In this document: positions 20,153 to 31,166 of the stretch, piece by piece
How the letters are laid out: each line of letters opens with the position of its first letter
How positions within the stretch are numbered: the first letter of the stretch is position 1
Assembly (NCBI GenBank): GCA_009746045.1
Contig: RPFO01000080.1
Location: 11,902,670-11,966,669 of the forward strand
Direction of reading: 5' to 3'
Length of the DNA: 64,000 nucleotides
DNA from: Mesostigma viride
Taxonomy: Eukaryota > Streptophyta > Mesostigmatophyceae > Mesostigmatales > Mesostigmataceae
Translations under genes and position numbers: made by a program
The notes under the pieces: model-generated
The model's input: only the letters and a program-made list of their open reading frames with translations
What the model was told of the DNA's origin: nothing
Databases searched by the model: none

Positions 20153-20653
20153 TCTCTGATTCTCGATATTTATGTCGCGAAACGGCAGTAATAATTAACA
20201 AATATCTGCGAACTAAAGTCGGCCTGTATCCTGCCGAACCGGCTTGGGAATAAACGGACTCACTGACTGGCCTGCCGAACCTAGTAGGAAGCAAGTTCCT
20301 ACATGCTATTAGGCACAAGTGAATAGCGGCCGGCCCAACCGGCAACCGTTCAGGAAATGCCGCAGGACGTGGAATCGCCCCCAGGAATTATCGCTGAAAG
20401 AGGGGTGCCATGGCGTAACCGACAGATCCTTTAATTTATATGTAACTTGAGGGCACATGCCCCTCAAGGTTAGGGTTATCGTCTATCGAGCTTACGATAC
20501 GGCCGTGGTGAAGCTGCACTCTTACTCAGTGTCACTACTTTTGTCAAGGACACCTCGTCAGTAATATTTAACCTCAGATTACCTGGAAGTCGAATGCTTA
20601 GGCTGCCCCTAAATTAAACAGTCTGCGTTTCCCATTCTGGCGCTTGGGTTAGG
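20153..20653 (+). promoter_or_regulatory. TMEM43 5' flank (right part of the split divergent promoter)
   Basis: There are 500 bp between the transposon end and the TMEM43 start codon, with no open frame of note. The insertion separated this from the methyltransferase gene, so the original intergenic region was about 0.9 kb. Confidence 0.4.
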
Positions 20654-23600
20654 ATGCAGGGCGCTGCGGATACCTTTACCACCGTCAGCACCACCACGGC
20701 CTTTGGGCGAGCAAAGGCGAGCTGCTGCGGTGCTTTCTTCGGCGTCATTCTTCTAATTGGCAGCATCGGGCTCCTTGTTTGGAATGAAGGTCGATCTTAC
20801 GACACCGAGGTAAGGACCGGCCTTTTTTCGCTGGTTATGCGATTGCGTGTCTCTCTTCTGGTACCTCTATGCTTGTCCACCTAGGGTCGTGACGTTTAGA
20901 ACTCAAAAGCAGCTCCGTGATCTTCATGCATACACAGATGGTAGATTGCTTATCTGATTGTTGATTGGATAATTGCAAACGCGGGACTAAACGTCGTAGG
21001 GATATCCTTTTGTGCACGACCAAGTGTTATGCTGGATTTTTTTTATTTGTAGTGATGGCTGCGCGTTGACTGCTTCGCGATCATTTTTTGCCGGTCGAGA
21101 CGCTGTTATGTCCTTACACAATTGAAACAGCAAATCGCGACAGTGTGACCAAAGAGAGTTTTTTTGGTGCACTACATTGGTTCAGTTGGGTCGATGCAGC
21201 AACAGGTTACTTGACCCTGGTTTTATTCTAGAATATGCTCAGCCGGATGCTATAGGATGAGCGATGTGCTTAATCAAGCTGTGGGATGTTTGTGCATGCT
21301 TGATTATAATTGAAAACCTCCTAACAGTGCTGGCACAGGTTGTGTGTTCACCTTTACTCCAGTGCACGCTGTACCCCCCTTCCATCCACCTCTCACCCGC
21401 CCATCCCCCTTCCACCCCTGACCACCTTCCTCCCCCCTCCCCCGCCCATCCCCGTTGCCCCCCTGCCCCTCTCCCCCATGCATGTCGCCCCCCTCTGCTC
21501 CCAATTTCACATCGGCTTCCCACTTTGAATCCACCTTGAATACCCCAACGTACTGTCCACCCCCTTCACCACCTACTTCCCCACCCCCAACCCAATAATA
21601 GCACCTCCAATCGCAACTTCAACTTCAACTTCGACCCCAAACCCAAACCAAACCCGACCCCAAACCCAAACCCAAACCCAAACCCAAACCCAAACCTCAA
21701 CCTCAAACCCAACCTCTGCGTCCCTCTCCCCCCCATCCCCACCCTCCTCAGCGCAAGTTGGTGCTGGGCCGCCGCAAGGTGGTTGACGTCGGGCCCGACT
21801 CTTGGAACACGACGGAGCTGGGCGCGCTCATCCACGTGGCGGGCACGCTGACCAACGTGCCGCTGCTCAAGGACACGTGCGTGGTGGAGTGTGTGGGGCC
21901 GTTGGAGTGGTAGAGTGTGTGTGGCCGTTGGAGTGGTAGAGTGTGTGGGGCCGCTGGTGTGGTGGAGTGGGGGGGGCCATTGGCACGTTCTTTACAAGGC
22001 AGCATCCAGCGCGGACCAGCGTGCAGCAACCAACGTACACTTATTAAGGACAATTATTAAAGGACAGCCAATTGTTCTTGTTGAATTTACTAGTTTGTAT
22101 GGGTTTTGGTGTCAAGTGTTGGATCCCCGTGGGCACGCGCAACAACGTGCGCCGCTGCACAGGAGCGCGTGCCCTTGCTGGTGGCCACAATCGTGCCTAT
22201 TGGTTACGCCCTTCCATGCCGTTGCCTTCAAGCGCAGCCTTACATGATGTGTGGGCAAGCAGTGCTTGGCCGTATGCGTGACCCAGTGAACTGCTGTGTC
22301 CCATGATTGGCCCTAATATGCCACGCCCTGGCCAGTCTACCAAGTATCAGCCGCAGTGGGGTTGGTTTTGAGTTCACAAGATGGCCCAGCGTAGGCGTGG
22401 GGTGTACCTTGACCTGCTGTTGGCCCCCTCTTGGTGCTGCCTCTGCCCCCTACTTGCGGCCCCCCCTTCCCCCCTAGTTGTTGCGTGTGCGTGCAGCGAC
22501 GTTGGCCTCGTGTTGACTCTGTGCCCCGCCCTTCGCCCATCCCTTGGCCCTTCTCCGTGCTTGTTGTGGCGCGTGCGTGCAGCGACTTTGGCATCCTCGA
22601 GCAGACCGTGCGGCTCGTGCGGAAAGTCGAGATGTGGCAGGTAAGGGCGCGACACTGCACCCTCAATTGTGGAGATGCGGCCGGTAACGGTGGGGCAGTT
22701 CATTGTTCTGTCCCATGTGGTCGTGGAGGCGCTAGTTCTCCCGATTGCGCACCACCCACATCCTCTATTCATGTTCCTAGATCTCAAATTATATCTCAAA
22801 GTATGGTAGTACTAGTAGTTGTAGGTTAGGAAAATACGTCCCTAGTAAGTTCTCCTAACAGTCAAGATAAGTTCTGCGAATGAGTTCCTAATAAGTTCTA
22901 AAACTCGTGCATTCAGTCTTTCTCCTATGCATAATGGGCTGGACACCCCAAACACAAGGGCACGAGTCATCATCGCTGCATATTCCCCTCACTGCATATC
23001 CCCTCCTACTTCGTCGTTTCTATGGAATTCATGGCGATTGTAGCTGGCGCAATTAGTTTTGTTTTGTTTATTGTTGTGGTGGCATGGCTCGTCCCACTCG
23101 CTCGTTTCGAGGCATGCACGCCCACGCTTCCTGTGTGTTGCTGATGCTCACCTTCCCATGTCTCTCATGTCCCTCCTGTTGTTGCTCACATTCCAAAACT
23201 CTAATGTCCCTCCTCATGAGGCTCACGTTCCGGTATCTCTCATGCCCCTCCCATGCGCCATCTGCGACACACACCCAACGCAGTGGCACGAGTCTTCCCA
23301 GTCGCGCACGACCCGTGACGCCTTTGGCAAGGAGACGACGGTGACCGAGTACACCTACAACCTGGACTGGGATGAACGGCTCATCAGCTCATCGAACTTC
23401 CACGCACAGGGGGGGCACCAGAACCCAGCCGTGTTCCCCGTGCAGGCCATGGAGCAGTGGGGGACTGGGATCAAGGTAAGGGCTGCCTCTGCCTACTGGC
23501 TGCTTGAGTAGGTGAGGGCGGTCCCTGCCTACTGGGCGCTTGAGTTAAGGTCAGGGCGGAGGTAAGCGCGGCAGGTGAAGTGCATGAAGGTATCTGTGGC

Positions 23601-26600
23601 GGTCTACATGCCTGCCTTGCAGCAGTGCGCAACGGGCCTAGTGGCAGCCATAGACGGCTGTCTACATGATGTCCCAAGATGTGTAAACGATGCAGTGTGC
23701 AGGCGTGGGTGGCCATCTTTCGCCGGCCATGCAGCAGTGGCCGAGGAGAGGGAAACGCAGGGGCGCCCGTCTACTCGCGGGAAAGCATCAATAGCGGTAT
23801 CGGCGCGCACTTGGCGGAAGGCGATGCAACTGCTTGGAGCGGGCCACGAGCCGGCATATGGACCACGAGCCGTGCCCCAGCTCTGGAGGCGCCAGCGACC
23901 TAGAATAGCTGGAGGCGCCAGCGACCTAGAATAGCTGGAGGTGCCAGCGACCTGCATTCTAGTAGACCTCATGTCTGTCGTTTGACCCCCGTTGTGCCCT
24001 GCATTCTAGTAGACCTCATTTCTATCGTTTGACCCCCGTTGTGCCCCGCATTCTAGTAGACCGCATGTCTATCGTTTGACCCCCGTTGTGCCCCGCATTC
24101 TAGTAGACCTCATGTCTATCGTTTGACCCCCGTTGTGCCCTGCATTCTAGTAGACCTCATGTCTATCGTTTGACCCCCGTTGTGCCCTGCATTCTAGTAG
24201 ACCTCATTTCTATCGTTTGACCCCCGTTGTGCCCCGCATTCTAGTAGACCGCATGTCTATCGTTTGACCCCCGTTGTGCCCCGCATTCTAGTAGACCTCA
24301 TGTCTATCGTTTGACCCCCGTTGTGCCCCGCATTCTAGTAGACCTCATGTCTATCGTTTGACCCCCGTTGTGCCCTGCATTCTAGTAGCCCTCATGTCTG
24401 TCGTTTGACCCCCATTGTGCCCTGCATTCTAGTAGACCTCATGTCTATCGTTTGACCCCCGTTGTGCCCTGCATTCTAGTAGACCTCGTGTCTATCGTTT
24501 GACCCCCATTGTGCCCTGCACTCTAGTAGACCTCATGTCTATCGTTTGATCCCCGTTGTGCCCTGCATTCTAGTAGACCTCGTGTCTATCGTTTGACCCC
24601 CGTTGTGCCCTGCATTCTAGTAGACCTCATTTCTATCGTTTGACCCCCGTTGTGCCCCGCATTCTAGTAGACCTCATGTCTATCGTTTGACCCCCGTTGT
24701 GCCCTGCATTCTAGTAGACCTCATGTCTATCGTTTGACCCCGGTTGTGCCCTGCATTCTAGTAGACCTCCTGTCTATCGTTTGACCCCCGTTGTGCCCCG
24801 CATTCTAGTAGACCTCATGTCTATCGTTTGACCCCCGTTGTGCCCTGCATTCTAGTAGACCTCCTGTCTATCGTTTGACCCCCGTTGTGCCCTGCACTCT
24901 AGTAGACCTCCTGTCTATCGTTTGACCCCCGTTGTGCCCTGCATTCTAGTAGACCTCCTGTCTATCGTTTGACCCCCGTTGTGCCCCGCATTCTAGTAGA
25001 CCTCATGTCTATCTGTTGACCCCCATTCTGCCATGGCGTTCCACTTCTTGGCAGGAAATCGGGTGCCTGTCAGGACCACCCCCACACTCCTCCCTCAGTC
25101 CCCTCACCGCCCCCTCCCCTGGCACCGCCTTTTTCCCGTCTGGTCCTTGTGCACCTTGTTGCCCTTTGCTCCACCTACCATGGCCCTCCCGCGCCCCCTC
25201 CCAGGTGGGCGCATACCCCCTGTCCACCGCCTTGATCCAGCGCATCGGGTCCCTGGAGCAAGTCATAGACCAGGTGGCCGGCAACGCCCCCCTGCCGTCC
25301 TCCCCCCTCTACACAGCGGGTCTGCGGTTCACCGCCATGGGCGCGGCTTTCTACTCGCCCGGCGCGGTCACTGCCCCGCAGCTGGGGGACCTGCGCGTGA
25401 CCTTCTTCTACTGCCCCACGACAGAGGTCTCGGTCGTGGGCCAGCTGACGGCGGACTCGTTTGCGCCATGGTCGACCGAGTGGGGGGAAGTGCTGCTGCT
25501 GCAGGAGGTGGGTGGGTGGGCGCCGTGGGGAGGGTTGCCCTTGAAGTAAATACACGTGTCGTAAAGCGTAGATTGTCAGGAGGAGTGGGGGGTGGGGAAG
25601 GTAGAAGGGGAAGGAGACGTGCTGCGGCTGCAGAAGGTGGGTGTTTGAGTAATGATTGTGTTTTGGAGGGTACTGGAAGGCTGGAAGGCTAGCGGTGAGG
25701 GAGGTTGGCGGTGTGTGTGTGGGGGGGGATGAGGGGGGTGGGTGGAGTGTGGCATGGTGCTGCGCTGTGTTGCCGTTTGGATGCCTTTGAAGCAAACACG
25801 TATGTCGTTTGGGTGCGTACAAATGAATGGCATTTTGGGGTAGGAGGCAGCTGTCGCGAGGGAGGTTGGTAGGTAAGGGAGGGACGTGGGCGCTGTGTGG
25901 CGTTGCCTGGTGGTTGCCTGGCGGTTGCCTTGCCTTTTCACCAGCGGCCACGCGTGTGCGTTCTATCCGCGCTGTATGGGGCGCAGAAGCAGCCGTCCGT
26001 GTTGGGGGAGCACCGCACTGCGTGGCACCCAAAGGCAGCATGGATTGGGTTCTCCCATCTGGGGGGCTTTTGCCACGCGGCGTTTGAGTTCGCGGTGTTT
26101 TCGTACATCTTGGGGAGCACATCGCGGGGAACACATCTTGGGGAATACATGGCGGTGTTTTCGTACCTGGCCCATTCTCTCCAAGCTCCCTCGTCCCTCG
26201 TCCCTCCTCCCATGCCCCCGTCTTCTCCTCCACCCTCTTCTCTGCCCTCTTCACCCCCCCCACCCCTTTTACCTCACCCCCCTTCCCTCTGTCTCTGGCC
26301 TTTCACCACCCCTCCCCCTCTCCACCCTGCCCTGCACCCGTCGTTGCTCCCCTTCCCCGGCTCATGCTGCTCCGCGCGGTCCCCAACGTTTTCACAATCC
26401 AAGGGCGTTGCCTTGCGAAGCCGCAGCCTGTGCTAACCCTCTTGTCGCCCCCCGCACAAGCGCGGCATGGACGCATGCATGTGCACACGGCTCCGCACGC
26501 TACCTCCTTGCACGCGGCCTCCCCCTGGGTATTTGGGTGTGCGTTCCGGGAGGCTGCCGCCGTGTGCTTACGCTCAAGCGGGTTCTCACGTTACAGCCGT

Positions 26601-27506
26601 ACTAGAGGTATGTGGTACATGGCTTTTGCATAATAGTTATTATTATCCTTGTTCAATCGCAGTCTGGGCCCATTTACGCGTCTACCCATGCTTGCCTCGC
26701 TTTGTCCCCACGTTCCCACGTCCCTGCACCCCATACCCCCACCTCCACCGCATCGGCCTCAGGGCATCTACACCTCGGACGAGATGTTTGACGAGGCGCT
26801 TGCGGAGAACGCCGCCCTTACCTGGGTGCTACGCGCCATCGGCTGGCTGCTCACCTGCTTCTCCTTCTTCCTCGTCCTCTCCCCCGTGGCTGCCGTGCCC
26901 GATCTCATCCCCTTCATCGGCGGGTTCATGGCCGAGGCCGCCAGGTGCGTGCTGGGCGCGATTTCCCTCGTCGTCGGCACCGCCCTCTCGGTGCTGACCA
27001 TCGGCATTGCCTACATCGCGCAGCGCCCAGCGTTGGCCTTCCTCCTCATGGCCATCCTCGCTGCCATCATCGGTGCCGTCGTCTACTACCTCGCGCGCGT
27101 GCGCAAGCCCAGCCAAGGCCACGTCAAGTTGGAGCAGGAGGTGGAGGGCCACTCCCCGCACAGCCCGGGCCACTCCACATCGGGGGGGGGCTACTTCCAG
27201 ATGTCGTTTGCGTCGCAGCCTTTGCCTGCATATGGCAGTCTGCCACCCGCGCAGGGGGGCCTGTATGGGAGCACGCTCCCTCCCCAGGGGGCAGGGGCGT
27301 TTGGGGGCATCCCTCCGGTGCAGGCGAGCCCTTACGGCGGGGTGGCACCGCCGGGGATGATGTACGCGCCCGCCACGGGGGGCATCGGGTCGTACGGAGC
27401 CAGTAATCCGACCCCGTACTACGGGGCCCCACCCATGCCCATGTATGGCGCGCCGCAGGTGTACCCGCCGCCAGGGTATCCGTCGGACCCCTATTCGAAG
27501 AAATAA
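20654..27506 (+). CDS. TMEM43: TMEM43 (LUMA) family multispanning membrane protein, six exons
   Basis: Exons: 20654-20809, 21752-21876, 22583-22640, 23284-23475, 25205-25507, 26763-27506. All introns are GT-AG and phases fit throughout, giving 525 residues. TMEM43 sits in the ER and inner nuclear membrane, binds LINC-complex and lamina partners in animals, and its biochemical role is unsettled. Visible marks are an N-terminal membrane helix (about residues 24-43) followed by WNEGR, then VVDVGPDSWNTTELGALIHV, then VEMWQ joined to WHE across an intron. A lumenal domain follows, then LLLQEGIYTSDEMF and three or four helices after TWVLRAIGWLL. Human TMEM43 has 400 residues; the extra length here is mainly a C-terminal tail of about 110 residues rich in Pro, Gly and Tyr, ending YPPPGYPSDPYSKK. 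Several exon borders are echoed in the introns. Confidence 0.9.
21640..21712. repeat. (CCCAAA)n tract in TMEM43 intron 1
   Basis: A six-base repeat with minor interruptions, within a C/T-rich stretch before the exon 2 acceptor. It could serve as a pyrimidine-rich acceptor region. It is not a canonical telomere repeat. Confidence 0.8.
22125..22175 (+). repeat. Diverged echo of the TMEM43 exon 2 end
   Basis: cgtgggcacgcgcaacaacg followed by tgcgccgctgcacagg and a gtgccc donor-like site resembles the exon 2 end (ggcgggcacgctgaccaacg, tgccgctgctcaagg) 0.27 kb upstream. It lies inside the following intron. Confidence 0.5.
22479..22512 (+). repeat. Echo of the TMEM43 exon 3 acceptor
   Basis: gttgcgtgtgcgtgcagcga then cgttggcctcg repeats the true acceptor and exon start (gcgcgtgcgtgcagcgactt, tggcatcctcg) 86 bp downstream. 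Confidence 0.6.
23476..23560 (+). repeat. Duplicated donor region after TMEM43 exon 4
   Basis: The donor gtaagggctgcctctgccta and the bases ctggctgcttgagta that follow are repeated with changes 43 bp later (gtgagggcggtccctgccta). This creates a second potential donor. Confidence 0.6.
23951..25015. repeat. 47-bp minisatellite, about 22 copies, in TMEM43 intron 4
   Basis: The unit starts cctgcattctagtagacctc and ends gacccccgttgtgc. Marker variants ctcatttct and accgcatgt recur 188 bp apart, so at least part of the array has a four-monomer higher-order unit. It makes up most of the 1.7-kb intron and stops about 190 bp before exon 5. Confidence 0.92.
25608..25645 (+). repeat. Echo of the TMEM43 exon 5 end and donor
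   Basis: gacgtgctgcggctgcagaa then ggtgggtg resembles the exon end gaagtgctgctgctgcagga then ggtgggtg, about 130 bp downstream of the true donor. Confidence 0.6.
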
Positions 27507-28400
27507 GGCCTAGTTTGAGCAATTAAGCAGTGCTACCTTTTTGGCTGCTGTGGAGGGAGCATGCCTTGGCTCATCGGAAAGGCGCTTGGGAGGAGCCTGG
27601 CCTGGCCGGTGCTTTGGAGGTGCCTTGGCCGGTGGGATGGATGTAACGGTGAGGAAATGTTCCTTGGCACATTTGAGTATGTTCAGCCGGTCCTGCCTCC
27701 CCGGATTTACGCCGCCAGTTTGCTGGCCATCGCAAGCGTCAAACTGCTACTTTGATGACTTTGATTCATGCGTTTTGCATGGATGAACCGAGCATGAATT
27801 TGAAGCATGCATTTAAATGGGTACGTGTGGTCATGGTTTCTGACATTTGATGCATAATCATAGCAGCCTTCACCTTTGCGGAAGTTTTCACCTTTGCGGA
27901 GTGTCTGATCAGAATAGCAGCCAGCCTGCTGTACTGGTCATGTTTTTGTGTGTATTATTGGTAGTGTTTTTGTGTGTACGAAAGTGCGTTAACATGCACT
28001 GAAGGCATGCCACGGAGTACCCGATGAGGTACTTTTCTACGCGGATACTTCACCCGCGAAGGCAAGTGGCGCGACTCACTCGCCCAGGTCGCAGATAGCA
28101 ACTCCGCCTCATCCGGAGTATCCAAGACGACTGTACGCTGGGCCATGATGACGGGTGTGGTGGTAGGTTGCATGCTAACCCCCGATAGCCCAGGAGAACA
28201 TAAAGGCTTCTCCCGGAGCCTGAGAGGTTTTGTGTTTGCATCCTGAGAATGTAAATATAAGAATTGACGCGGGTTGGTGCACTCGCGCCATTCAGTGCAT
28301 GCTTCTGTCTGGCTGCCGTCCTTCGATGCCTGGACATGCCTTGTACGTTGCGTACACTCCATACTATTTGTTATGTTCTGAAATCCATCGTAAACTGAAC
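27507..28400. other. TMEM43 downstream region, nothing coding seen
   Basis: Only short frames without motifs. tgtaa occurs at 27641, but no poly(A) signal can be assigned with confidence. The region ends at the TTAA tracts of the retroelement cluster. Confidence 0.4.
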
Positions 28401-28404
28401 GGCA

Positions 28405-28490
28405 CCCCCATTAATTAATTAATTGATTGGTTAATTAATTAATTAATTAATTGATTGGCTAATTAATTAATTAATTAATCATTAGAGTCG
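28405..28490. repeat. TTAA tail tracts
   Basis: Blocks of attaattaattaattgattgg lie at the start of the retroelement cluster, tails of one or more LINE 3' ends. Confidence 0.8.
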
Positions 28491-28495
28491 TTGTA

Positions 28496-28690
28496 TCAGG
28501 GCCTATGCCTCGCATTACGGACGAGATTAGGCAGCGTAGGATAGCATTCGTAGGACATCTTGCTCGCACCAGTCAGGTAGACACCGACCTCGGTCTGGCC
28601 GGCCCCCAGCGGCTTGGCCAACCAGGGCGGCATAATATAATCCTGACCTGGCCTGGCCCCAAGGACATTCCTCATTAATTGATTAATTAG
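28496..28690 (+). mobile_element. LINE ORF2 C-terminal fragment with tail
   Basis: The plus strand encodes PRITDEIRQRRIAFVGHLAR and QVDTDLGLAGPQRLGQPGR, closely matching the ORF2 C-terminus at 30383-30784 and 53900-54100. It is truncated at both ends. An ATTAATTG tail follows at about 28673. Confidence 0.8.
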
Positions 28691-28726
28691 GAACATAACT
28701 CCGTTGGGAGTATCTGTAGCACATAG

Positions 28727-29937
28727 CCCAGAGGCACGCTGGCTGCTGAGCTTCCCACCATCCCCACCGCCACCGCCACCCTCCTCGCCTCCCCCCCCCC
28801 CCTCCGCCTCCACCGACTCCATCACCGCCCAGCTCCGCGACATCGACCAGCGCCTCAAGGATAATGCAATCGCTATCGAGGTCTTGCAGAACACAGCAGG
28901 CCTCACCGCCCAGGCAGTGAAGGACATTGCCGCCAAGCCAGCCCCGGCTGGCCTGGCCGGCGATGCTCCTCCCATCACGACCTGGGCGGACATGCTTAAG
29001 CAACATACCACCTCCACCACCTCCGCCGTCGCAGCCCAGCTCCAGCGGCAGACGCTTGACCTCCGCGAGGAGGCCGAGCTCGCCAAGCGCAGCCTCAACG
29101 TCATTGTCAAGAACTTCGACATGGAGGAAGGTGAGAATTCCGAGAAGCTTACGCGTGCGTTTGAGAGAGAAATCCTTGGTCGCATGGGTCTTGATGGTGA
29201 GATCGACCTGGTCGCCCACCGCCTTCCCCGCGCGCAGATAAGGCAGGGGCGCCCCCGCTCCTTCTCACCTTTAAGAACCCGGCGGACAAGATATTTCTTT
29301 TCTCCGACGCCGCAAGCGGCTCGAGAAGACTCTCTTCACCCTTGACGACGACTTGACCCTGGCGCAGCAACAACGGCGACGGGAGCTATGGCCGACCTAC
29401 CTCCAGCTCCGGCAGACCAAGGCGGGGCAGCCGGTGTACTGGAAGGGGGCGGCCATCTACGTCGGCCACAAGCCCTGCCGGCATGCGACCCCCGCGGCCC
29501 CAGCGACTCCAGACGCCCCAGCTTAGGGGAATACAGCAGTAGTAGTGTAGAATGGATAGACCGTGGCCTTGTACATGTACGCCTCCTACAGGCACTATAC
29601 CAGCTGAGCCACGAGCATTACTTAACCATGTACATGTGTGCCTATGATATGCCACACTCCAGATGATGCCTAGTTTTATTTAGTTATGCTGTGCCCATGC
29701 AGAGAGCTGCTCTCTGCTGAGACGCCACGCTCTAGTTTTTGTCTAGCCATGATGATCTTCCCCCCCACAGGCATGCTCCCCCCTTACCCGGGCATAGCGT
29801 GATAGACCATGAGGGTGCAGGTGCCCTGGTGCACCTAGAGCAGGGGTAGCTTACATTCCCACCCTTGCATGAAGTAGCCTAGAATGTATTAAAAGCCATA
29901 TGCCCCTTCTCAGGGCTATTGAATTGAATTGAATTGT
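28727..29937 (+). mobile_element. 5'-truncated half-LINE (ORF1 plus 3' UTR), second copy
   Basis: Starts at ggctgctgagcttcccacca, inside ORF1 relative to the copy at 14547-16450. ORF1 runs to the stop at 29524-29526 and is followed by the same 3' UTR as the first copy, ending in ttgaattgaattgaattg. The terminal hairpin is missing and replaced by this 5-base-type tail. A stretch of about 43 bp (aacataactccgttgggagt ... agcccagag) occurs just before and just after the element with one difference, as if duplicated on insertion. Confidence 0.68.
28735..29526 (+). pseudogene. Half-LINE ORF1, N-terminally truncated, frameshifted
   Basis: Reads PSASTDSITAQLRDIDQRLK through NVIVKNFDMEEGENSEKL and EREILGRMGLDGEIDLVAHR in one frame. 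The frame is lost after about 29240, where the other copy continues PPPLLLTFKTPADK. The end (LTLAQQQRRRELWPTYLQLR, then APATPDAPA) is found in another frame up to 29526. At least one indel therefore separates it from a working copy. Confidence 0.75.
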
Positions 29938-30251
29938 AACATAACTCCGTTGGGAGTATATGTAGCACATAGCCCAGAGAAGGGGCATATGGCCTATCAT
30001 ACATTCTAAGCTACTTCCTGCAAGGGTGGGAATGTAAACAACACTTGCTCTAGGTGCACTAGGGCACCTGCACCACCCAGAGTTTCAGGCAACACCCAGC
30101 TAAGGGGAGCCTGTCATAGGTGGGGAAGATCAGCACAGCTATACAAAAGCTAGGGCATGGCTTCTCAGCAGGGAGTGACCCCCTGCATGGGCACTGCATA
30201 ATTAAATAAAGCTAGGTATCATCTGGAGGGTGGCTCATCATAGGCACACAT
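29938..30251 (-). mobile_element. Half-LINE 3' UTR fragment, outer part
   Basis: Minus-strand 3' UTR with the bulged hairpin at about 29942-29966. It is homologous to 14571-14900. It is interrupted at 30251 by a second LINE fragment and resumes at 30779. Confidence 0.7.
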
Positions 30252-30276
30252 TAAAATTAAATTAAATTAAATTATA

Positions 30277-30301
30277 ACATGCCTCCGTGGGGAGGTCATG
30301 T
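30277..30301 (-). other. Bulged 3' hairpin with compensatory changes
   Basis: Minus strand: acatg, bulged a, cctcc, loop ccac, ggagg, catgt. Compared with 14571-14595, the upper stem has changed on both sides and still pairs. Confidence 0.65.
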
Positions 30302-30382
30302 AGCACATATTTCATGATGGATGGGGTGGAGGAAGCCGCGTGATCGAACTATCCTAACTCTATCTAGAAAAGCCTAACTACA

Positions 30383-30778
30383 CTACTCATCAAAACGCCT
30401 CCTCCGCTTGGGGGGAGGTGGCTTGCCCACAGGGTCGGGCGTGTGTGCCTTGACAATCTTCTTCCACCGCTCCTTGTCCTGCATGGCAGTCCAAAGACGG
30501 GAGAGAGAGTGGATGCGGTACTCAAACTGGGCTGGGACCACTAGGTCGTCCAGCAACATCTGGGTATAGGTCATGGCATGTTTCCCTACCTTTTTAGGAA
30601 TGTTCTTGGGGCCAGGCCAGGTCAAAATGTGCCGCCCCGGTTGGCCGAGCCGCTGGGGACCGGCCAGACCAAGGGCGGTGTCGACCTGGCTGGTGCGAGC
30701 AAGATGTCCTACAAATGCTATCCTACGCTGTCTAATCTCGTCCGAAATACGCGGCATACCGTGATACAAAGACTCTAT
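30383..30778 (-). pseudogene. LINE ORF2 C-terminal fragment
   Basis: About 130 residues from SLYHGMPRISDEIRQRRIAF to the stop, ending KPPPPKRRRRFDE, a strongly basic tail that could act in RNA binding or nuclear import. The reverse transcriptase domain is absent because of 5' truncation. Confidence 0.85.
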
Positions 30779-31165
30779 AGGCACACATGTACATGACTAG
30801 AAAAGGCTAGGCTCAGCTGGTATAGTGCCTGTAGTAGGCGCTCAGGGCTATGTGCTACATTTACTCCCAACGGAGTGATGTTGATAATTAATTAATTAAT
30901 TAATAGCCCAGAGCCCCCTTAGCTGGGCATAGCGTGATAGATCATGAGGGTGCAGGTGCCCTGGTGCACCTAGAGCAAGGGTAGCTTACATTCCCACCCT
31001 TGAATGAAGTCGCCTAGAATGTATTAAAAGCCATATGCCCCTTCTCAGGGATATGTGCTACAGATACTCCCAACGGAGTTATGTTTCTAATTAATTAATA
31101 GCCCAGAGAGGGGGCATTAAATTAAATCAAATTAAATTATAACATGACTCCGTTGGGAGATCATG
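30779..31165. mobile_element. Cluster of further LINE 3' ends
   Basis: Successive 3' UTR pieces end in bulged hairpins at 30857-30881 (+), 31060-31084 (+) and 31142-31166 (-), each next to an AT-rich tail (30883-30905, 31086-31098 and 31106-31141). Orientation alternates, so several insertions landed in or beside earlier tails. Confidence 0.65.
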
Positions 31166-31166
31166 T

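Larger units (their letters stand above)
30252..30778 (-). mobile_element. 5'-truncated LINE, nested, 10-bp TSD
   Basis: aggcacacat at 30242-30251 is repeated at 30779-30788. Both flanks join to rebuild the half-LINE 3' UTR seen uninterrupted at 14880-14905. The insert has an AAATT-type tail (30252-30276), a bulged hairpin (30277-30301), a 3' UTR and the last 130 or so ORF2 residues. Confidence 0.82.

Noticed and set aside
21640-21712. Interstitial telomere repeat
   Set aside because: The unit is CCCAAA, not CCCTAAA or a known algal variant.
23951-25015. CRISPR array
   Set aside because: The whole 47-bp unit is repeated without unique spacers, and it lies in a eukaryotic intron.
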